Source: Planctomycetota bacterium
GTDB lineage: Bacteria > Planctomycetota > Phycisphaerae > WQYP01
DNA length: 64,000 bases
Assembly: GCA_021818445.1 (NCBI GenBank)
Contig: JAKAEB010000002.1
Span: forward strand, 61,457-125,456
Reading direction: 5' to 3'
Shown: one piece after another, positions 1 through 8,911 of the stretch
How positions within the stretch are numbered: the first letter of the stretch is position 1
How the letters are laid out: each line of letters opens with the position of its first letter
Notes under the pieces: generated by a model
What the model was told of the DNA's origin: nothing
What the model saw: the letters and a program-made list of their open reading frames with translations, nothing else
Databases searched by the model: none
Made by a program: the position numbers and the translations under genes

Positions 1-162
1 AGCCCAAGTCTGACCACGGTTCATCTACCGCTCTATGAACTGGGTGCATTGGCGGTCGAGCGGCTAGTTGAACGTACCCACAATAAACTGCCGCGTGTCG
101 GCGAAGTGGTCCCTACACATCTGGTGCTCCGCGAGTCCACCAGCATCGTGCGGACACACTGA
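1..162 (+). CDS. LacI-family transcriptional regulator, C-terminal end (5' cut by window)
   Basis: Only the last 53 codons are visible, open from the first base to a TGA at 160-162. The peptide has the ending of LacI/GalR repressors: a short beta strand, then a helix LYELGALAVERLVER, then THLVLRESTS, which matches the usual PxxLVxRxSTxxP tail of the effector-binding domain. The DNA-binding domain lies outside the window. The GH13 alpha-glucan hydrolase starts about 70 bases downstream on the same strand, so this regulator probably controls it in response to a malto-oligosaccharide; that link is inference from position only. Confidence 0.8.
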   Translation, partial: SPSLTTVHLPLYELGALAVERLVERTHNKLPRVGEVVPTHLVLRESTSIVRTH

Positions 163-235
163 TTCCATTTGAATGACAGCAGGTTCGGATGCCGCGATTG
201 TCGCCGTCCGCACTTTGAGACTTATTAGGGAATTT

Positions 236-2779
236 ATGGCTATGACCAATGCTGGATCAATAATACGTTCCTGTATGCGGGCGGCTACCGTTGTAATGCT
301 CGTTGTACCTCTATGCACCGAATCAACGGCACCTGGGCTTTCTGCCGCCACGGCCCCAGTTGGGACATTACATTCGATACCCACTCGTATCGTCCATCGC
401 TTTGTGTATGCTTCATCTTCCCCGGCCGGATCTATTCGTCATGTTTATATCGCCGGCGACTTTAATAACTGGAGCCCGACAAGAACGCCCATGCAAAAAA
501 TCTCCGCCGGCCATTGGGCGATCACCATGAAGCTAACACCAGGTATCCACTATTATAAATTCGTTATTAATGGTACTCAGTGGACACCAGACCCACGATC
601 CAACCCTCACTTTTCCGTGCCGGATGGCAATGGGGGCATCAACAGTGGTGTCAAAATTGACTCGGCCTGGCAGAAAATGCCTGCGCCGCGAGCTAATGTG
701 GTCCCGACGAATGAACTGGCATTTTCGCGCCATAACGCCATTTATTATGATGTGGTCAACCACCATGAATTGCGCTTAAGCCTGCGGGCGCGATCGGGTG
801 CCCTGACGCGGGCGGCCGTCACCATCCGGTCGGCGGGCCCATGGGTTCGGCATGAACTGCGGCCCGAAGTTACACATGAGGGAGCGACGCTTTATGGAAA
901 CCTTATTACGAGGCTCGGTGCCCCTGCGCATTTTTATTTCAAGCTTACGCATGGCCGGCAATCCCTGTATCTGGCGAATAACCGGTTTTATCTTTCCCGC
1001 GCCGCCGCCCGCAGTCATGCATATCAGTCAAAGTTACGCCCGCTGATTATTACCCCGCGCTGGGCGCATCATGCGGTCTGGTATGAAATATTTCCAGAGC
1101 GATTTTTCAATGGCAACAAAAGTAACGATCCCTCGCCGCATATTCCGTGGCGCTGGTCGTGGTTTAAGCCGTACCGGCCAGCGGGTGAACATGGAAATTT
1201 TTACAGCTACGTGTTCAACCGATTTTTTGGCGGAGATATTCAAGGGATCGGCGATAAGCTCGGCTATCTCCAGCAATTGGGCGTCAATACACTTTATCTT
1301 ACGCCGATTTTTGTCTCGCCCAGCATTCACAAATATGATCCGTGGGACTATCGCCATGTGGATGACGGTTTTGGCGTAAAAGGTTCGCTGAAACTGCTTA
1401 AAGGCGAGCGTATTCGAAACCCGGCCACGTGGCAGTGGTCAAAGTCGGACAAGGTATTTCTACATTTTGTAAAGCAGGCCCATCAACGTCATTTCAAGGT
1501 CGTATTGGACGTTCCCTTCGGACATTGCGGCGTCGGCTTTGGCCCCTTTCAGAATGTACTCAAATATGGTCGCAAGTCGCCTTATGCCGGCTGGTTCCAA
1601 ATCGTTAAATGGTCACCACATATTGTGTATCGCTCCTGGGGAGGCCTCAACGGCGACATGCCCAATTTCCGGCACTATCGCAAAACCGGCTTGGCACCGG
1701 GCCTGTGCCGCTACTTTTTTGCCGTTACCCGGCGTTGGATGGCACCGAACGGAAAGGTGGCCAATGGAATCGACGGGTGGCGCGTGGACTCAGCACAGAC
1801 TGTGCCGCACGCCTTTTGGATCGCATGGCGCAAGGTCGTCAAGTCCATCAACCCACATGCTGTCATCATCGGCGAAATTTGGCCACCGGCTCAGTCGTAT
1901 CTGAACAAAGGCAATCAATTTGATGGTGTAATGAACTATCCTTTCGCCACCATTTGCACGCAATTTTTCGCCGATCGTCGTGGTAATGGTGGCGTTGGCA
2001 TTGGCCCAAAGCATTTCGGTCTCAAGCTTTCTCAAATGCTGAACTGGTATTCATGGCAGACGGACCTTACACAGCAAAATTTGCTCGATAGTCAGGATAC
2101 CGATCGCTTTGTTTCACGAATTGTTAACCTGAATTTGCCGTTCAACGCAGACGATCGCCTGCAAAGTAATCCTGATTACAGTTCCGCCAAACCAACTCCC
2201 TACCAATACCGGCGGTTTGAGCAGGTGGTGGCGTTTCAGATGTCATTCGTCGGCGCGCCGATGATCTGGTACGGCGATGAGGTGGGCATGTGGGGCGCAA
2301 GTGATCCTTCCGATCGTCAGCCTATGGTATGGAAGAGTTTAGAACCTTACAACGATCCGCAGGTGACCGTCAATGAATCGTTATTGAAGTTCTACCGCCG
2401 TGCTATCGCGATGCGTCGGCAACTGCCGGCCCTGCAGACGGGTGATTATGGCGAATTACTCGCTGCATCCAGCAAAGATGTATTCGCCTTCTATCGCAGC
2501 CTTGACGGCTCTCGAGTTTATGTCGTGCTTAACCGCAGTGCCCAAACACATCACGTCACCCTGCATATGTTCAGAGCTGATGTCGGTCGAAAGGTTTATA
2601 ATTATCTCTCTCCACGTAACTTTCGTCTTATTGTTGAGTCGCGAAAGGATATCAACACGCGACCCGTCCTGCGGTTACGTCGCGGCGCGAAGGCTGTAAT
2701 CGCTGCAACACATTTGCAATTGACCATTAAACCTTGGCAGACGATCGTGCTTGCACCGGCAAAGGTATCACCGCACTAG
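236..2779 (+). CDS. Secreted GH13 alpha-amylase / maltogenic-amylase-like alpha-glucan hydrolase
   Basis: An 847-residue extracytoplasmic alpha-glucan hydrolase. A signal peptide occupies about residues 1-35. A CBM48-type beta-sandwich follows (VYIAGDFNNWSP, about residues 55-140), then a CBM34-like domain typical of neopullulanases, then the GH13 barrel from about residue 275 (AVWYEIFPERFFNG) and a C-terminal beta domain. The nucleophile is D518 in GWRVDSAQ, the acid/base E547 in IIGEIWP, and the third acid D621. Two otherwise conserved positions differ: region I reads DVPFGHCG (Gly for Asn) and region IV reads LLDSQDTDR (Gln for His). The start at 236 is preferred over 173 because AGGG lies seven bases upstream and it gives a clean signal peptide. 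Substrate is probably starch or maltodextrin; exact specificity cannot be read. Confidence 0.88.
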   Translation: MAMTNAGSIIRSCMRAATVVMLVVPLCTESTAPGLSAATAPVGTLHSIPTRIVHRFVYASSSPAGSIRHVYIAGDFNNWSPTRTPMQKISAGHWAITMKLTPGIHYYKFVINGTQWTPDPRSNPHFSVPDGNGGINSGVKIDSAWQKMPAPRANVVPTNELAFSRHNAIYYDVVNHHELRLSLRARSGALTRAAVTIRSAGPWVRHELRPEVTHEGATLYGNLITRLGAPAHFYFKLTHGRQSLYLANNRFYLSRAAARSHAYQSKLRPLIITPRWAHHAVWYEIFPERFFNGNKSNDPSPHIPWRWSWFKPYRPAGEHGNFYSYVFNRFFGGDIQGIGDKLGYLQQLGVNTLYLTPIFVSPSIHKYDPWDYRHVDDGFGVKGSLKLLKGERIRNPATWQWSKSDKVFLHFVKQAHQRHFKVVLDVPFGHCGVGFGPFQNVLKYGRKSPYAGWFQIVKWSPHIVYRSWGGLNGDMPNFRHYRKTGLAPGLCRYFFAVTRRWMAPNGKVANGIDGWRVDSAQTVPHAFWIAWRKVVKSINPHAVIIGEIWPPAQSYLNKGNQFDGVMNYPFATICTQFFADRRGNGGVGIGPKHFGLKLSQMLNWYSWQTDLTQQNLLDSQDTDRFVSRIVNLNLPFNADDRLQSNPDYSSAKPTPYQYRRFEQVVAFQMSFVGAPMIWYGDEVGMWGASDPSDRQPMVWKSLEPYNDPQVTVNESLLKFYRRAIAMRRQLPALQTGDYGELLAASSKDVFAFYRSLDGSRVYVVLNRSAQTHHVTLHMFRADVGRKVYNYLSPRNFRLIVESRKDINTRPVLRLRRGAKAVIAATHLQLTIKPWQTIVLAPAKVSPH

Positions 2780-2939
2780 ATAGGTGCCGCGAGCTGCATA
2801 ATCTGACACGGCTCCGGGCGTGGCCTAAACCGGATCTATGTTCGCACATTGCATGGCTGTAAATTGCGAAATGATGGGCAGGTGATGATCGTACCATGTG
2901 GCCGCTTGTGTCGCGTCGGCCATGTACCTGCGCTCAGAG

Positions 2940-3518
2940 CTATATGGTCTCGGCGAGAATGGCTGAAATTTGTTCGGACACTTCACCGATTTGCTCATTG
3001 GTGAGAACCGGATTGATCACATCAACCCCCTCACCTTTGAGCGACATATGCCACAATTCTGATTTTTCATCGGTCAAATTTAATGCGTGGCGTTGCTCCT
3101 GGCTTAATAACTCTGACGACTCGTAGCGTAAAATACGCTTACGCATCAACAGTAGCGCCAGCACAAAGCGAAATCGCAGGTTGGCCCCATCCATCTGTTC
3201 TCCCAGGCGGGTGAAAAGGTCCACCAGAACATGATCATCAACCAGAAGTCTGGCTTTGCGATTGGGTTCCGGAACAGAGGTCTTCCAATGCGAAAATACA
3301 CCCTTCAGCAATCCTGTCTCAAATTGCGACTGCCAGCAGCCCTCACAATAATTTTGCCGCTGAAATGGCAATCCGCTTTGCCGGACGGCATCGGGTGAAT
3401 TTTCACTGAGAACCGCCCAGCAGGAAGTTGCAGGCGGTAGTTCCGATTGGCACTCGGCGCAACGCCAATCCACACGGCCAATATTCCAATTTTGATTATG
3501 TGACAAGGCTAAAGCCAT
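2940..3518 (-). CDS. Conserved hypothetical zinc-ribbon protein
   Basis: 192 residues, cytoplasmic, no membrane segment. The N-terminal third carries two CxxC pairs (CAEC near residue 20 and CEGC near residue 59), a likely zinc ribbon. The rest is helical and charged (RFVLALLLMRKRILRY). It looks like an uncharacterised planctomycete family; I cannot name a function. The start at 3518 has GGA seven bases upstream. It lies 50 bases downstream of threonine synthase on the same strand and may be co-transcribed with it. Confidence 0.7.
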   Translation of the reverse strand: MALALSHNQNWNIGRVDWRCAECQSELPPATSCWAVLSENSPDAVRQSGLPFQRQNYCEGCWQSQFETGLLKGVFSHWKTSVPEPNRKARLLVDDHVLVDLFTRLGEQMDGANLRFRFVLALLLMRKRILRYESSELLSQEQRHALNLTDEKSELWHMSLKGEGVDVINPVLTNEQIGEVSEQISAILAETI

Positions 3519-3568
3519 TATTTATTCCATATTTTAAAAAACCAGATCGATGGCAATCGGCACGGCAA

Positions 3569-5020
3569 TCAATACTCAACAAACGGCAAATCGCCCGGTG
3601 TGGGGACATAGCCGCCCGCAACTGCAGAATCCATATCGCCAGCCGCACCGATGGCATCCACGATAGCGGGTAGATCGTCAGCCACCCGAATGGGTTTGTT
3701 GGCACGGGTGCCCCACGTCTCCTCGGCAACCGGGGGACGGGCCAGCTTTGTATTGATTCCGGTGTGGTAGTACACCGTAGCGTCGGGGTCTTTCAGGCCA
3801 TGGCCTGTTAATACGCACGCCACGCGATCACTGCGGGAGATAATCTGCGAGTCGAGCAGGCGCTGAAGTCCCGCAATGGTGGCAGCGCTGGCAGGTTCAC
3901 ATCCCAGCCCGAACCTGCCGATTAAGGCCTTGGCTTCAAGAATTTCGCGGTCGGTCACTTCGCACGTTACGCCATTCATGACATCCAAAGCCCGCAATGC
4001 CTTTTTCAGGTTTACAGGGCGGCCAATCTCAATGGCCGAGGCAATGGTATGTGGATGCACTCCCTCGCTTTCCATGGTGGCGTAGTAGGTGCGAATTTGT
4101 TCATCATTGATGTGGCCGCCGTTCCAGCGCAAGCCTGCAGTATAAAGTTGATGCAGCGTATTAGCCCCCTGCGCATTAATGACGGCAAGGCGGGGAATTC
4201 GCTTGATAAATCCCAGCTCTTTAAGTTCGGCAAATGCCTTTCCGAAGGCGGAGCAATTACCCAAATTTCCGCCCGGCACAATAATCCAGTCGGGCGGCTG
4301 CCAGCCTAATGATTCCAGTATGCGGAACATGATGGATTTTTGGCCTTCAAGCCGAAAAGGATTGACACTGTTCATCAGATACAGGCCCAATTGCTGGGCA
4401 ACCTCTCGCACGCGCCTCAGGCAGGTATCAAAATCGCCATCAATTTGCAGAGTCCTTGCCCCGTAGTCCAAGGCCTGAGAGAGCTTACCGAAGGCGATCT
4501 TGCCGGAGCCAATAAAAACAATGCCTTGAAATCCATTGGATGCTGCATACAAAGCCAAGGATGCGGATGTATTACCGGTACTGGCACATGCGACACGCCG
4601 CGCACCCACCAGCCGTGCATGCGTGAATGCCGCCGTCATACCATTATCCTTAAAGCTGCCTGATGGATTCATCCCCTCATACTGCAGCCACAATTGCCCC
4701 GGCCACATGCCAATGTGGTTACCTAAGCAGACCGCATTTTGAAGAAAGGTCTGGCCTTCGCCAATGGTGCAGATCATGGCGTCGGCGGCAAATGGAAATA
4801 AATCTCTAAAACGCCATACGCCCGAAAAATCCAGGGGGAAGCGTCGATTTTGCCAACGCACCTGAAAATCTTTCAAAGTCGTGGGAAGCTTCGCAGCCGA
4901 CCAGTTGTAGCTGATATCGAGCAGATCGCCACACTTTAAGCATCCCGTAAGCGTTTGGGCCACATCAAATGTGGCGGCGCAATGCGGATTGATACACTTT
5001 TGAAAAGCGACAGTCTTCAT
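3569..5020 (-). CDS. thrC: Threonine synthase
   Basis: 483 residues. Converts O-phosphohomoserine to threonine with pyridoxal phosphate, the last step of threonine biosynthesis. The fold-type II PLP motif GMNPSGSFKDNGM contains the Schiff-base lysine, and ACASTGNTSASLALYAA is the phosphate-binding glycine/serine loop. An N-terminal four-cysteine zinc ribbon (CINPHC and CLKC) precedes the catalytic domain, as in many bacterial thrC proteins of this length. I chose the internal ATG at 5020 (MKTVAFQK) because the 44 codons upstream show no homology-like character. The divergent neighbour is a ROK kinase, leaving about 170 bases for promoters. Confidence 0.9.
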   Translation of the reverse strand: MKTVAFQKCINPHCAATFDVAQTLTGCLKCGDLLDISYNWSAAKLPTTLKDFQVRWQNRRFPLDFSGVWRFRDLFPFAADAMICTIGEGQTFLQNAVCLGNHIGMWPGQLWLQYEGMNPSGSFKDNGMTAAFTHARLVGARRVACASTGNTSASLALYAASNGFQGIVFIGSGKIAFGKLSQALDYGARTLQIDGDFDTCLRRVREVAQQLGLYLMNSVNPFRLEGQKSIMFRILESLGWQPPDWIIVPGGNLGNCSAFGKAFAELKELGFIKRIPRLAVINAQGANTLHQLYTAGLRWNGGHINDEQIRTYYATMESEGVHPHTIASAIEIGRPVNLKKALRALDVMNGVTCEVTDREILEAKALIGRFGLGCEPASAATIAGLQRLLDSQIISRSDRVACVLTGHGLKDPDATVYYHTGINTKLARPPVAEETWGTRANKPIRVADDLPAIVDAIGAAGDMDSAVAGGYVPTPGDLPFVEY

Positions 5021-5193
5021 CGTCCTGATTTTACAGGCATTGTCGCAGAGTCTCCATACCGCCACTTTTCGCAATATCGCAGCCTGACTTTCAGGGCTTT
5101 TTGCCATCGGCGCGGTAGCTGTCATCGCCAAGCCGTGCGGGTACACTACCATGCTTCCTGGACGATTGATTGAATGGCTGGAGGCTGTTTCAA

Positions 5194-6168
5194 ATGGAAA
5201 AAAAATTCATAGGAATTGATCTTGGTGGCACCAACATTAAGGCGGGAGTGGTAAGTGACGTTGGAAAACTGATTGCCAAGGCATCGGTCGCCACAGGCTC
5301 GGGACCGGATCAGGTAGTAGAACGCATGATCCAGGCAGCGCGTCAGGCTGTAAGGGATGGAAATCTGGAAATGCGCGATATTGAGGCGGTGGGCATCGCA
5401 TCGCCCGGCCCTCTATCCTCTGCGGACGGCATTGTCCTGCGAAGTGCCAATCTGCCGGGATGGCATAATGTGCCTTTGCGAGACTTGGTTGGTAAGGCAT
5501 TGAATCGACCGGCATTTCTTGAAAACGATGCCAAGTCAGCCGCCTACGGCGAATTTACGGCCGGTGCCGGCGCTGATGAAACAATTACCAATTTTATCCT
5601 GCTTACTCTTGGTACAGGTGTGGGCGGCGGAATTATCTACCACGGTCGTCTGATTCGCGGCGTAAGTGATTCGGCGGCGGAAATCGGCCACATGATCGTG
5701 GAGCCGGATGGAGATGTCTGCGGATGCGGTCAACGCGGCTGCCTGGAGTTGTACGCATCTGCCAGCCGCACCGGAAAATACGCTCAGCATCTGCTGGCCA
5801 TCGCCCCGAGCCGGGCGTCATCACTTCGGTCATTGCTTGCGGCGGGAAGCACGATTGACGCTCGTGAGGTGGTTGAGCACGCCAAAATGGGTGATGAACT
5901 GGCCAATGAGGTGTGGGACCGCGCGTGCCGATTTTTGGCATTGGCTTGTGTAAACGCGGCCCGCTGGTTAGACCCGCAAATGTTGGCATTGGCCGGTGGT
6001 ATGGCGGCGGCTGGCGACTTTTTATTAAACCGAGTCAAGCATCATTTTGCCCGTCTGAACTGGAAAATGAGCGAAACTCAAATGCAGATCGTACTGGCCA
6101 CCCTGGGAAATGATGCTGGTGTGATCGGTGCCGCCGCCTTGGCGCGTGACGCCGAGCACCAGCGGTGA
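5194..6168 (+). CDS. ROK-family sugar kinase (glucokinase-like)
   Basis: 324 residues, the usual length for ROK kinases. It phosphorylates a hexose, most likely glucose, with ATP. The N-terminal phosphate loop reads IGIDLGGTNIKAG, the second phosphate motif LGTGVGGGI is at about residue 145, and the ROK zinc site appears as CGCGQRGCLE after EIGHM, whose His and Glu contact sugar and zinc. The ATG at 5194 is chosen because GGAGG lies nine bases upstream. It may use glucose released by the GH13 enzyme 2.4 kb upstream, but the genes are not in one operon. Confidence 0.88.
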   Translation: MEKKFIGIDLGGTNIKAGVVSDVGKLIAKASVATGSGPDQVVERMIQAARQAVRDGNLEMRDIEAVGIASPGPLSSADGIVLRSANLPGWHNVPLRDLVGKALNRPAFLENDAKSAAYGEFTAGAGADETITNFILLTLGTGVGGGIIYHGRLIRGVSDSAAEIGHMIVEPDGDVCGCGQRGCLELYASASRTGKYAQHLLAIAPSRASSLRSLLAAGSTIDAREVVEHAKMGDELANEVWDRACRFLALACVNAARWLDPQMLALAGGMAAAGDFLLNRVKHHFARLNWKMSETQMQIVLATLGNDAGVIGAAALARDAEHQR

Positions 6169-6232
6169 TAACCAGCAGCGTTATATTTTGAATTGAATTG
6201 GATTGGTAAAACGGCCGATATCTGGAGAGGAT

Positions 6233-7138
6233 ATGAGTTCCAATAAACCCCATTATCTTGTCGTGAGCGTACAGGGAAGAGATCAAAAGGGCGTGGTGGC
6301 CAAATTTGCTACCTACATGGCGGCACATGGATTAAATATTGAAGATACGCATCAGCAAGTGGTGCGTGGTTTGTTTGTCATGGATATGCTGGTTTGCTTG
6401 GATGGTGCCACCATTTCCACCTCCGCCCTGACCGACGAACTGAAAAATCTCGGTCGAGAATTAAACATGGAGGTGAGGGTGGCCAATCGTAAGCAGCGGG
6501 AACTCAAACGTCTCGTGATTCTGGCCAGCAAAGAGCCCCACTGCCTGCGAGAACTTGGCGGTCGGCTTGCAAACGGCGAAATGACCGCAGAGTGTGTCGC
6601 CGTTCTGGCCAACCACCCTGATCTTGAACCACTGGCGGCCAAATTTGGCTTTCACTTTGAGTGCTTTCCTGCCGGCAGTGGCCCAGATGAGAAACGACGC
6701 CATTTTGCCTGGTTGGCCAATCGGTTGGAACAATTGAAGCCCGACTTAATAGTTTTGGCACGATATATGCAGATTCTGCCGGAAAATATTATTCGCCAAT
6801 TTGAAAATCGCATCATTAACATTCACCCCTCGCTGCTCCCCCACTTTCCTGGCGCCAATCCCTATCGGCAGGCATTTGAAAGCGGTGTTCGTGTGACGGG
6901 CTGCACCGCGCACTTTGTAACCAAGGACTTGGATCAGGGGCCTATCATTCTTCAGGATGTCTTTCACATTCAGGTTGGCAAGGATACCGCCGCCGACGTA
7001 AGGGAACGAGGCCTTAACGCTGAAGCCAACATCCTTTGCCGCGCCGTAGAGTACTTTTTGAATGAGGAAATTGTCGTGGCCAATGGTCAGGTGGTATTCA
7101 AGGCTGGAATCACCAGTTTTGCCGAACCGGTCGAATGA
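6233..7138 (+). CDS. purU: Formyltetrahydrofolate deformylase
   Basis: 301 residues. Hydrolyses 10-formyl-THF to formate and THF, balancing one-carbon pools and supplying formate to purine synthesis. An N-terminal ACT-type regulatory domain (LVVSVQGRDQKGVVAKFATY) is followed by a formyltransferase catalytic domain with NIHPSLLPHFPGANPY, and with the catalytic Asp in TKDLDQGPII. The ATG at 6233 follows GGAGAGGAT at a good spacing. It ends six bases before the stop of a convergent gene. Confidence 0.93.
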   Translation: MSSNKPHYLVVSVQGRDQKGVVAKFATYMAAHGLNIEDTHQQVVRGLFVMDMLVCLDGATISTSALTDELKNLGRELNMEVRVANRKQRELKRLVILASKEPHCLRELGGRLANGEMTAECVAVLANHPDLEPLAAKFGFHFECFPAGSGPDEKRRHFAWLANRLEQLKPDLIVLARYMQILPENIIRQFENRIINIHPSLLPHFPGANPYRQAFESGVRVTGCTAHFVTKDLDQGPIILQDVFHIQVGKDTAADVRERGLNAEANILCRAVEYFLNEEIVVANGQVVFKAGITSFAEPVE

Positions 7139-7144
7139 GCATTC

Positions 7145-7870
7145 TTATCGCCGACCATGTAACAGCAGGAGCCGACGCCAATCCACCAATGGCAGATGGC
7201 GCGTAACTTTCGATGCGTAGTGGCGGTAAGCGGGAGTCACCTTGAAGCGTATCCGCTTAATGTAGGCAATCGAACTGGCCTTCTGACCAAGCTGGCCTTC
7301 GATACGTTTCTTAAGCAGGTAAAAATATTGTTTCCCGTCGTCTGTGCGGATGTAGATCGGTGCGATAACCGTTCCCGTGATGCTCTTACCATTAATGAGC
7401 TTAAACGTGAATTGATACCCGATGCGCGGCCGGGTGCGACCAGTGTACAGCTTGATATCGCTGCCCATCTGCTGAAACTTATATTGACGAATCTGCCGGG
7501 CATACCGGATGGTACCGATAATTTCCTTTACCAGACGGATATCGACATCCCGATATTGCTTGAGACCCTTCAGCCAAACACGGAATGGTGTTTGCTGAGT
7601 TGTCCAGATGCGCCCGCGAAGAATTTTTCCGGTACTCATTTGTACGGTACCGGTGCGTACCGTGGCGGCATCCGCAGCATTTTTTCCAAAAGGATGAATA
7701 TTGGGCTTCGGCGCAAATTTTGATGCCGGGGCGGTGGTCGTTTGGGCATGGTTAAGGAGGCTTTGCAGGCTTTGGCCGCACGCGAAATTGGCTCCGGCCA
7801 GCATCACAAGTACCAAAAGGACGGGCAGTTTACCGGCAAATTGGTTAACATGCGTGCGAGGAGTTTGCAT
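7145..7870 (-). CDS. Secreted hypothetical protein
   Basis: 241 residues. An N-terminal signal peptide (hydrophobic stretch KLPVLLVLVMLAGANFACG, about residues 14-32) predicts export; there is no proper lipobox. The mature part is basic and beta-rich, with a repeated theme of a residue or substrate term followed by G-x-I (STGKILRGRIW, NGKSITGTVI), resembling small beta-barrel domains. No known family recognised. The start codon lies only nine bases from the divergent tilS start, so one of the two promoters must lie inside the other gene. Confidence 0.65.
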   Translation of the reverse strand: MQTPRTHVNQFAGKLPVLLVLVMLAGANFACGQSLQSLLNHAQTTTAPASKFAPKPNIHPFGKNAADAATVRTGTVQMSTGKILRGRIWTTQQTPFRVWLKGLKQYRDVDIRLVKEIIGTIRYARQIRQYKFQQMGSDIKLYTGRTRPRIGYQFTFKLINGKSITGTVIAPIYIRTDDGKQYFYLLKKRIEGQLGQKASSIAYIKRIRFKVTPAYRHYASKVTRHLPLVDWRRLLLLHGRR

Positions 7871-7879
7871 ACAGATATT

Positions 7880-8911
7880 ATGCCACGCCCGACCGGACTA
7901 ATCCAACACCTTGACCAGCATCTGCATCGATCTCAAGTCCTGGCACGGACGGAGTACCTGCTGATTGCGTGTTCCGGAGGTGCCGACAGTGTGGCCCTGA
8001 CGCACCTTCTTCATGCCATATCGCGATCGGATCATTGGCATTGGAGGTTGCGGCTGGTGCATGTCAACCACCGCACGCGACCGGGCGAAAACGAACTTGA
8101 CGAGGCCTTGGTACGCCGACTGTCCCGCCAACTTAAAATTCCTTTGAACATTCTGCGGCTGCGGGCCAGCCAGAAACCGCGAAGTGAAAATGAGCTACGG
8201 CAACTTCGCTGGGAGAAATTTCAGGCAGTGGCAAAACGATATCACTGCACATGCATTGTAACAGCCCACCACGCGGATGATCAGGCGGAGACATTTTTAA
8301 TGCGGCTCATGCGTGGGGCTGGCGTTCACGGTCTTGGAGCGATTCAACCCCTACATCGTCGTGGATCGATCAAGATTGCCCGTCCGCTGCTTCACATTCC
8401 CAAGAAGCGATTGTTTGATTATCTGGTAAGTCACAACATTCCCTGGCGCGAGGATACCTCCAACAGCAACATGCAGCATCTGCGCAACCGTATCCGACGG
8501 GAAATCCTTCCTGCTCTGGCTGCCTGTCAGCCACAAATCGCGCAGACATTGGTGAAGACGGCCGCTCAGATGCGAAGCGTGCAGCGAATTATCAATCGGC
8601 ATGCAGAGGAGTTGGCACATCAATTGTGGATGCCCGGGCGGAAAAAGCCGCCGGCTTGTTTAGATCGCGACATTCTGCGGCGTGCGGATGCGTTGGTGAT
8701 GACGGAATGCCTCCGGCAATGGCTGATCGCACTGGGCGTATCGGCGGATCGGCTCAGCCACCCAAAAATGGAGGAACTTCGCTACCATATTGTGCGGCAG
8801 GAGTCCGGTCTTACCGTGATGCTTTCCGACGTTGATAAAATCAGTATCGATCCCCACGAGGTGCGATTTAAGCGCTTTCCAAGGCGTAAGTCCAAAGAGG
8901 TGTATAAATGA
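7880..8911 (+). CDS. tilS: tRNA(Ile)-lysidine synthetase
   Basis: 343 residues. Attaches lysine to C34 of the CAU-anticodon tRNA-Ile so that it reads AUA; essential in most bacteria. The N-type ATP-pyrophosphatase P-loop is CSGGADSVAL at about residue 33, and further family motifs VHVNHRTR, TAHHADDQAETFLMRLMRGAG and REDTSNSN are present. The C-terminal domain is shorter than in E. coli, so this is the small form. I start at ATG 7880 because upstream codons overlap the divergent secreted gene. The stop overlaps the next ATG (ATGA at 8908-8911), suggesting translational coupling. Confidence 0.9.
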   Translation: MPRPTGLIQHLDQHLHRSQVLARTEYLLIACSGGADSVALTHLLHAISRSDHWHWRLRLVHVNHRTRPGENELDEALVRRLSRQLKIPLNILRLRASQKPRSENELRQLRWEKFQAVAKRYHCTCIVTAHHADDQAETFLMRLMRGAGVHGLGAIQPLHRRGSIKIARPLLHIPKKRLFDYLVSHNIPWREDTSNSNMQHLRNRIRREILPALAACQPQIAQTLVKTAAQMRSVQRIINRHAEELAHQLWMPGRKKPPACLDRDILRRADALVMTECLRQWLIALGVSADRLSHPKMEELRYHIVRQESGLTVMLSDVDKISIDPHEVRFKRFPRRKSKEVYK

